A stretch of DNA of 64,000 bases. Origin: DATHTS01 sp965219305 (GTDB lineage: Bacteria; Acidobacteriota; Blastocatellia; Pyrinomonadales; Pyrinomonadaceae). The translations under genes and the position numbers were made by a program. The DNA is taken from positions 868,001 to 932,000 of the forward strand of contig OZ244725.1 of NCBI GenBank assembly GCA_965219305.1. The letters are read 5' to 3'. Positions 61,243 through 64,000 of this stretch are shown here, one piece after another. Under the pieces are notes generated by a model, which was given only the letters and a program-made list of their open reading frames with translations, had not been told where the DNA came from and ran no database searches. Every line of letters starts with the position of its first letter. Within the stretch, counting starts at the first letter, position 1.

Positions 61243-62628
61243 ATGAGTCAGGTTACAAACCAAAAGAACGACCGCCGCGAGATTTTCGGCTGGTTGATGT
61301 ATGACTGGGCGAATTCGGTCTTTTTTACGACCGTCGTTACAGCTTTAATCGGACAATATGTTACCGCACTCGCCCAAGCCGCAGTCGGCGAAAACGGCGT
61401 TGTTTTCAGTTTTTTCGGCTTGTTTCCCGTTACCGCAAAATCACTTTTTCCGTATTCAGTCGGTTTTTCCGTTTTCATACAGATATTTTTCCTGCCGTTG
61501 ATGGGCGCGATTGCCGATTATACAAATTTGAAAAAGACCTTTATGGCGACTTTTTGCTATATCGGTTCGTTTGCCAGTTGTCTTTTATTTTTTATTGACG
61601 GCAACCTTTATCTGCTCGGAATGGCGTTTTTCATCGTCGCCAATCTTTCCGCCGGCGCGTCAATAGTTTTTTACAATTCATATCTGCCCGACATCACGGA
61701 CGAAGCGATGCGCGACAAGGTTTCGAGTTGGGGTTTTGCCGCCGGATATATCAGCGGAAGTTTGATGCTGGTCGCCAATTTGATTCTGCTTTCTTATGCT
61801 GAAACGCTCGGAATTTCGATAAATCTCGCCGTCAGAATTTGTCTTTTGACCGCCGGAATTTGGTGGGGCGGATTTTCCATTTTTACATTTAAACTACTCA
61901 AAAAAAGACAACCGGTGCGCGACGTTCCGCCCGGAAAGAACGTCATCGCCGCCGGATTTTCAGAACTCGGCGACACTTTCAAACAACTGTTCAAATTAAA
62001 ACACACGCTTACTTTTTTGATCGCATATCTTTTATACAATGACGGAATTCAGACCGTCATCAGTCAATCGGGCGTTTTCCTGACGCAGGAATTATTCGTC
62101 GCCAAGGGTTTGAAAATTGACACTTCATTTCTTCTACTCGCGCTTCTGATCGCGCAGATCGTCGGACTTTTCGGCGCGTTGGCGTTTGAAAAAATCGCCA
62201 GTGCGACATCTACAAAAATCGCCATCATCATTTCGCTCGTCATCTGGTGTTTCGTCGTGATTTACGCATACGCGGTTTTGGATACGGTGATCGAAGCGTA
62301 TTTTATGAGCGGCGCGATCGGTTTCGTTCTCGGCGGTTCACAGGCACTTTCGCGTTCGCTGTTCTCGAAAATGATTCCGAAAGGACGCGAATCCGCTTTT
62401 TTCGGCATTTATGAGATTTCCGAACGCGGCACATCGTGGATCGGTCCCGTCGTTTTCGGCATCGTCGCGCAGGTGACAAACTCTTATCGTCAAGCGATTC
62501 TTGCGTTGATCTTTTTTTTCGTGGTCGGCAGCATCATTTTATTTTTCACCGATACGACCAAAGCGATTCATTCCGCCGGAAACAGAACGCCCGAAGAAAT
62601 TGGCGAAGAAGAATTATCGGCAACATAA
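61243..62628 (+). CDS. MFS transporter of the UMF1/Atg22-like family
   Basis: 461 aa, about 12 helices. The start EIFGWLMYDWANSVFFTTVV (about 11-30) and the D-W-A-N-S motif, PDITDEAMRDKVSSWGFAAGYISG (split about 150-173), and FGIYEISERGTSWIGPVVFG (about 387-406) are characteristic of UMF1/Atg22-like permeases. Similar proteins in yeast export amino acids from the vacuole; substrates in bacteria are unknown. Directly follows the metalloenzyme gene. Confidence 0.9.
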   Translation: MSQVTNQKNDRREIFGWLMYDWANSVFFTTVVTALIGQYVTALAQAAVGENGVVFSFFGLFPVTAKSLFPYSVGFSVFIQIFFLPLMGAIADYTNLKKTFMATFCYIGSFASCLLFFIDGNLYLLGMAFFIVANLSAGASIVFYNSYLPDITDEAMRDKVSSWGFAAGYISGSLMLVANLILLSYAETLGISINLAVRICLLTAGIWWGGFSIFTFKLLKKRQPVRDVPPGKNVIAAGFSELGDTFKQLFKLKHTLTFLIAYLLYNDGIQTVISQSGVFLTQELFVAKGLKIDTSFLLLALLIAQIVGLFGALAFEKIASATSTKIAIIISLVIWCFVVIYAYAVLDTVIEAYFMSGAIGFVLGGSQALSRSLFSKMIPKGRESAFFGIYEISERGTSWIGPVVFGIVAQVTNSYRQAILALIFFFVVGSIILFFTDTTKAIHSAGNRTPEEIGEEELSAT

Positions 62629-62667
62629 ATTTGTAAAAATAAAACTTTCGAGTGTAGAATTTTATTA

Positions 62668-63222
62668 ATGATTCCACAGGCAAAAGACAAAATCGTAACA
62701 ATTTTCGGCGGCTCGAAATGCGATGAAAATTCAGTCGAATATCAACAGGCAAAAGAACTCGGCGAAAAACTTGCTGAAGCCGGTTATACGATCTGCACGG
62801 GCGGTTATCTCGGCGTTATGGAAGCCGCATCGCGCGGCGCACGCGAAAAAGGCGGGCGCGTTTTCGGCATCGTTTTGAATCAATTCAAAAGTGAACCGAA
62901 TCGTTATCTAACCGATAAAGTCGCCACCGATCATTTTTACGACCGTCTGCAAAATCTTATAAATCGTTCGTTCGCTTTTGTCGCGCTGCGCGGCGGAATG
63001 GGAACGGTAACTGAAATTTCGCTCGTCTGGAATAAACTTCAAACCCGCGTCATAAAGCCGTCTCCGCTGGTTTTGCTCGGCGATTGCTGGAAACCGATTG
63101 TCGAAACCTGGCAAAAATATCTCGTTGTCAGCGATGCCGATATTTCTCTCCTGAACTTCGCCGGTTCGGTTGATGAAGCCGTCGAAATAATCAACCGCAA
63201 AGCTGAAAAATCAAATGTTTAA
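62668..63222 (+). CDS. LOG-family (Rossmann) protein
   Basis: 184 aa. IFGGSKCDENSVEYQQAKELG (split about 12-32), CTGGYLGVMEAASRGAREKGG (split about 43-63) and ALRGGMGTVTEISLVWNKLQ (about 107-126) match the lysine-decarboxylase-like/LOG pattern, with the usual PGGxGTxxE appearing as RGGMGTVTE. Some members release free cytokinin bases from their ribotides; many bacterial ones have other or unknown nucleotide substrates. 40 bp after the MFS gene, same strand. Confidence 0.85.
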   Translation: MIPQAKDKIVTIFGGSKCDENSVEYQQAKELGEKLAEAGYTICTGGYLGVMEAASRGAREKGGRVFGIVLNQFKSEPNRYLTDKVATDHFYDRLQNLINRSFAFVALRGGMGTVTEISLVWNKLQTRVIKPSPLVLLGDCWKPIVETWQKYLVVSDADISLLNFAGSVDEAVEIINRKAEKSNV

Positions 63223-63324
63223 CTAATTCGGTTAAAGACAGTAACTTTGCTTTCGACATTAAGTTTTTTATAATTGAGAATTGAAAGTTTTTAAGAAAAA
63301 CTTAACCTCTCGATTTTAAATTCA

Positions 63325-64000
63325 ATGTCGTCAAACCTCGAAAATCACAAACGCAAAAAACTCACAAATTCGACAAGTAGTGAAATAAAAATAAAAGCGA
63401 GAGCCGTCGCCAGAGGCGTAGCTCACGGAAAAATCATCTGTCTTCATGGCGAAAAGCGTCAGTTTTACCGGATAAATCTGGACGATTCGAAAATCGAACG
63501 CGAGATCAGAAGATTTCGTGCGTCCGTGCGTCTTGCCAAAAGTCAGATCAACAAAATCGCTACCCATAAAACTGAACAAAACAGTAAAATTCAATCGGAA
63601 ATTTTTCAAACTCATCTTTTGCTTTTGTCCGATAATTCTTTAATTACGAAAATCGAAGATGTCATCAATTTACAAAAGGTAAACGCTGAATGGGCGGTAA
63701 AACTCGTCTCTGACAGCTATATTACGACTTACAAAAATATCGCCGATGAAAATCTGCGCGAGAAATATATTGATCTCGAAGACATCGCCGAACGATTGCA
63801 GACTGCACTCGGCGGCGGACGAAAAACTGAAATTAAAACTCCTGAAAATGCGGTTTTTGCCGCCAAGGAAATAAAACCTTCAACTTTAATCGAACTAAGC
63901 CGCAACAAGCCGCAGGCGATAATTACGCAAAACGGCGGCTGGACTTCGCACACATTTATTCTGGCGCGTGAACTTAATCTTCCGGCGGTTACGGGCGTAG
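63325..64000 (+). CDS. ptsI: Phosphoenolpyruvate-protein phosphotransferase (enzyme I), 5' part
   Basis: Starts at ATG 63325 and runs off the right edge; 225 residues are visible. N-terminal extension of about 20 polar residues, then EIKIKARAVARGVAHGKIIC (20-39), the HPr-binding helical region, and the phospho-His motif GGWTSHTFILAREL with His209. The motif usually reads GGRTSHTAIMAREL; the Trp and Phe here are unusual but the His is intact. It should take phosphate from PEP and give it to HPr (29037). It is 34 kb from ptsH and on the opposite strand, and no sugar EII genes lie in the window. Confidence 0.92.
   Translation, partial: MSSNLENHKRKKLTNSTSSEIKIKARAVARGVAHGKIICLHGEKRQFYRINLDDSKIEREIRRFRASVRLAKSQINKIATHKTEQNSKIQSEIFQTHLLLLSDNSLITKIEDVINLQKVNAEWAVKLVSDSYITTYKNIADENLREKYIDLEDIAERLQTALGGGRKTEIKTPENAVFAAKEIKPSTLIELSRNKPQAIITQNGGWTSHTFILARELNLPAVTGV

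Overview
This 64 kb window looks like a chromosomal segment of a Gram-negative, low-to-moderate GC bacterium, most likely an acidobacterium of the Blastocatellia/Pyrinomonadaceae type. That placement is an inference. It rests on the mix of a PEP-CTERM/XrtA-type exopolysaccharide locus, an Lpt lipopolysaccharide export system with LptC and LptA fused, a single-chain eukaryote/archaeal-type glycyl-tRNA synthetase, HPr kinase in a Gram-negative setting, and many secreted Ig-like, PEGA and FG-GAP proteins. No 16S gene is present to confirm it.

Layout. 1-11.0 kb: the end of a carbohydrate-binding-like protein and an O-antigen ligase/polymerase on the plus strand. These face a long minus-strand run: glycyl-tRNA synthetase, a PEGA/OmpA-like protein, a PEP-CTERM protein, alkaline phosphatase, P5C dehydrogenase, peptide deformylase, a GlcG-like protein and a glycine-zipper stress protein. 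11.5-21.3 kb: a plus-strand exopolysaccharide locus with a TPR lipoprotein, a previously easy-to-miss 41-aa membrane protein, chain-length determinant, ExeA-like ATPase, CpsD-like kinase, sugar-phosphate transferase, Wza-like export protein and a Ycf48-like propeller. 21.5-22.5 kb: a complete IS982-family insertion sequence with inverted repeats and a probable target duplication.

22.6-41.8 kb: a very long minus-strand array. In transcription order it runs uppP, recJ, a Uma2-type nuclease, lptC-lptA fusion, a secreted protein, lptB, rpoN, hpf, hprK, rapZ, EIIA-Man, ptsH, arginase, ddl, dodecin, a TgpA-like transglutaminase, a small membrane protein and rimO. Its core (lpt-rpoN-hpf-PTS) is the classical envelope/sigma-54/nitrogen-PTS cluster. 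With ptsI at the right edge of the window, it amounts to a regulatory phosphorelay with no sugar permease in view. RapZ has lost its Walker A lysine (Met instead).

42-52 kb: a small unrecognised Ig-like protein with a Cys-containing tail, its own promoter and an attenuator-like hairpin; an SDR enzyme, a META protein, an ACT protein and RNase J. Then comes a clear yybP-ykoY (manganese) riboswitch with an overlapping terminator, controlling a 58-aa ORF and a TerC/Alx family protein. A second exopolysaccharide secretion pair (Wzc-type fused kinase and Wza) follows. 51.9-64 kb: mutS, a GH3 hexosaminidase, an orphan oligopeptide-binding lipoprotein, tRNA-Gly(GCC) and tRNA-Cys(GCA) separated by a long hairpin, a P-domain/FG-GAP secreted protein, a phosphatase-superfamily metalloenzyme, an MFS transporter, a LOG-family protein and the 5' part of ptsI.

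No phage, CRISPR array or obviously novel defence system was found. The most interesting signals are regulatory RNA, small proteins and sequence oddities in otherwise known systems.
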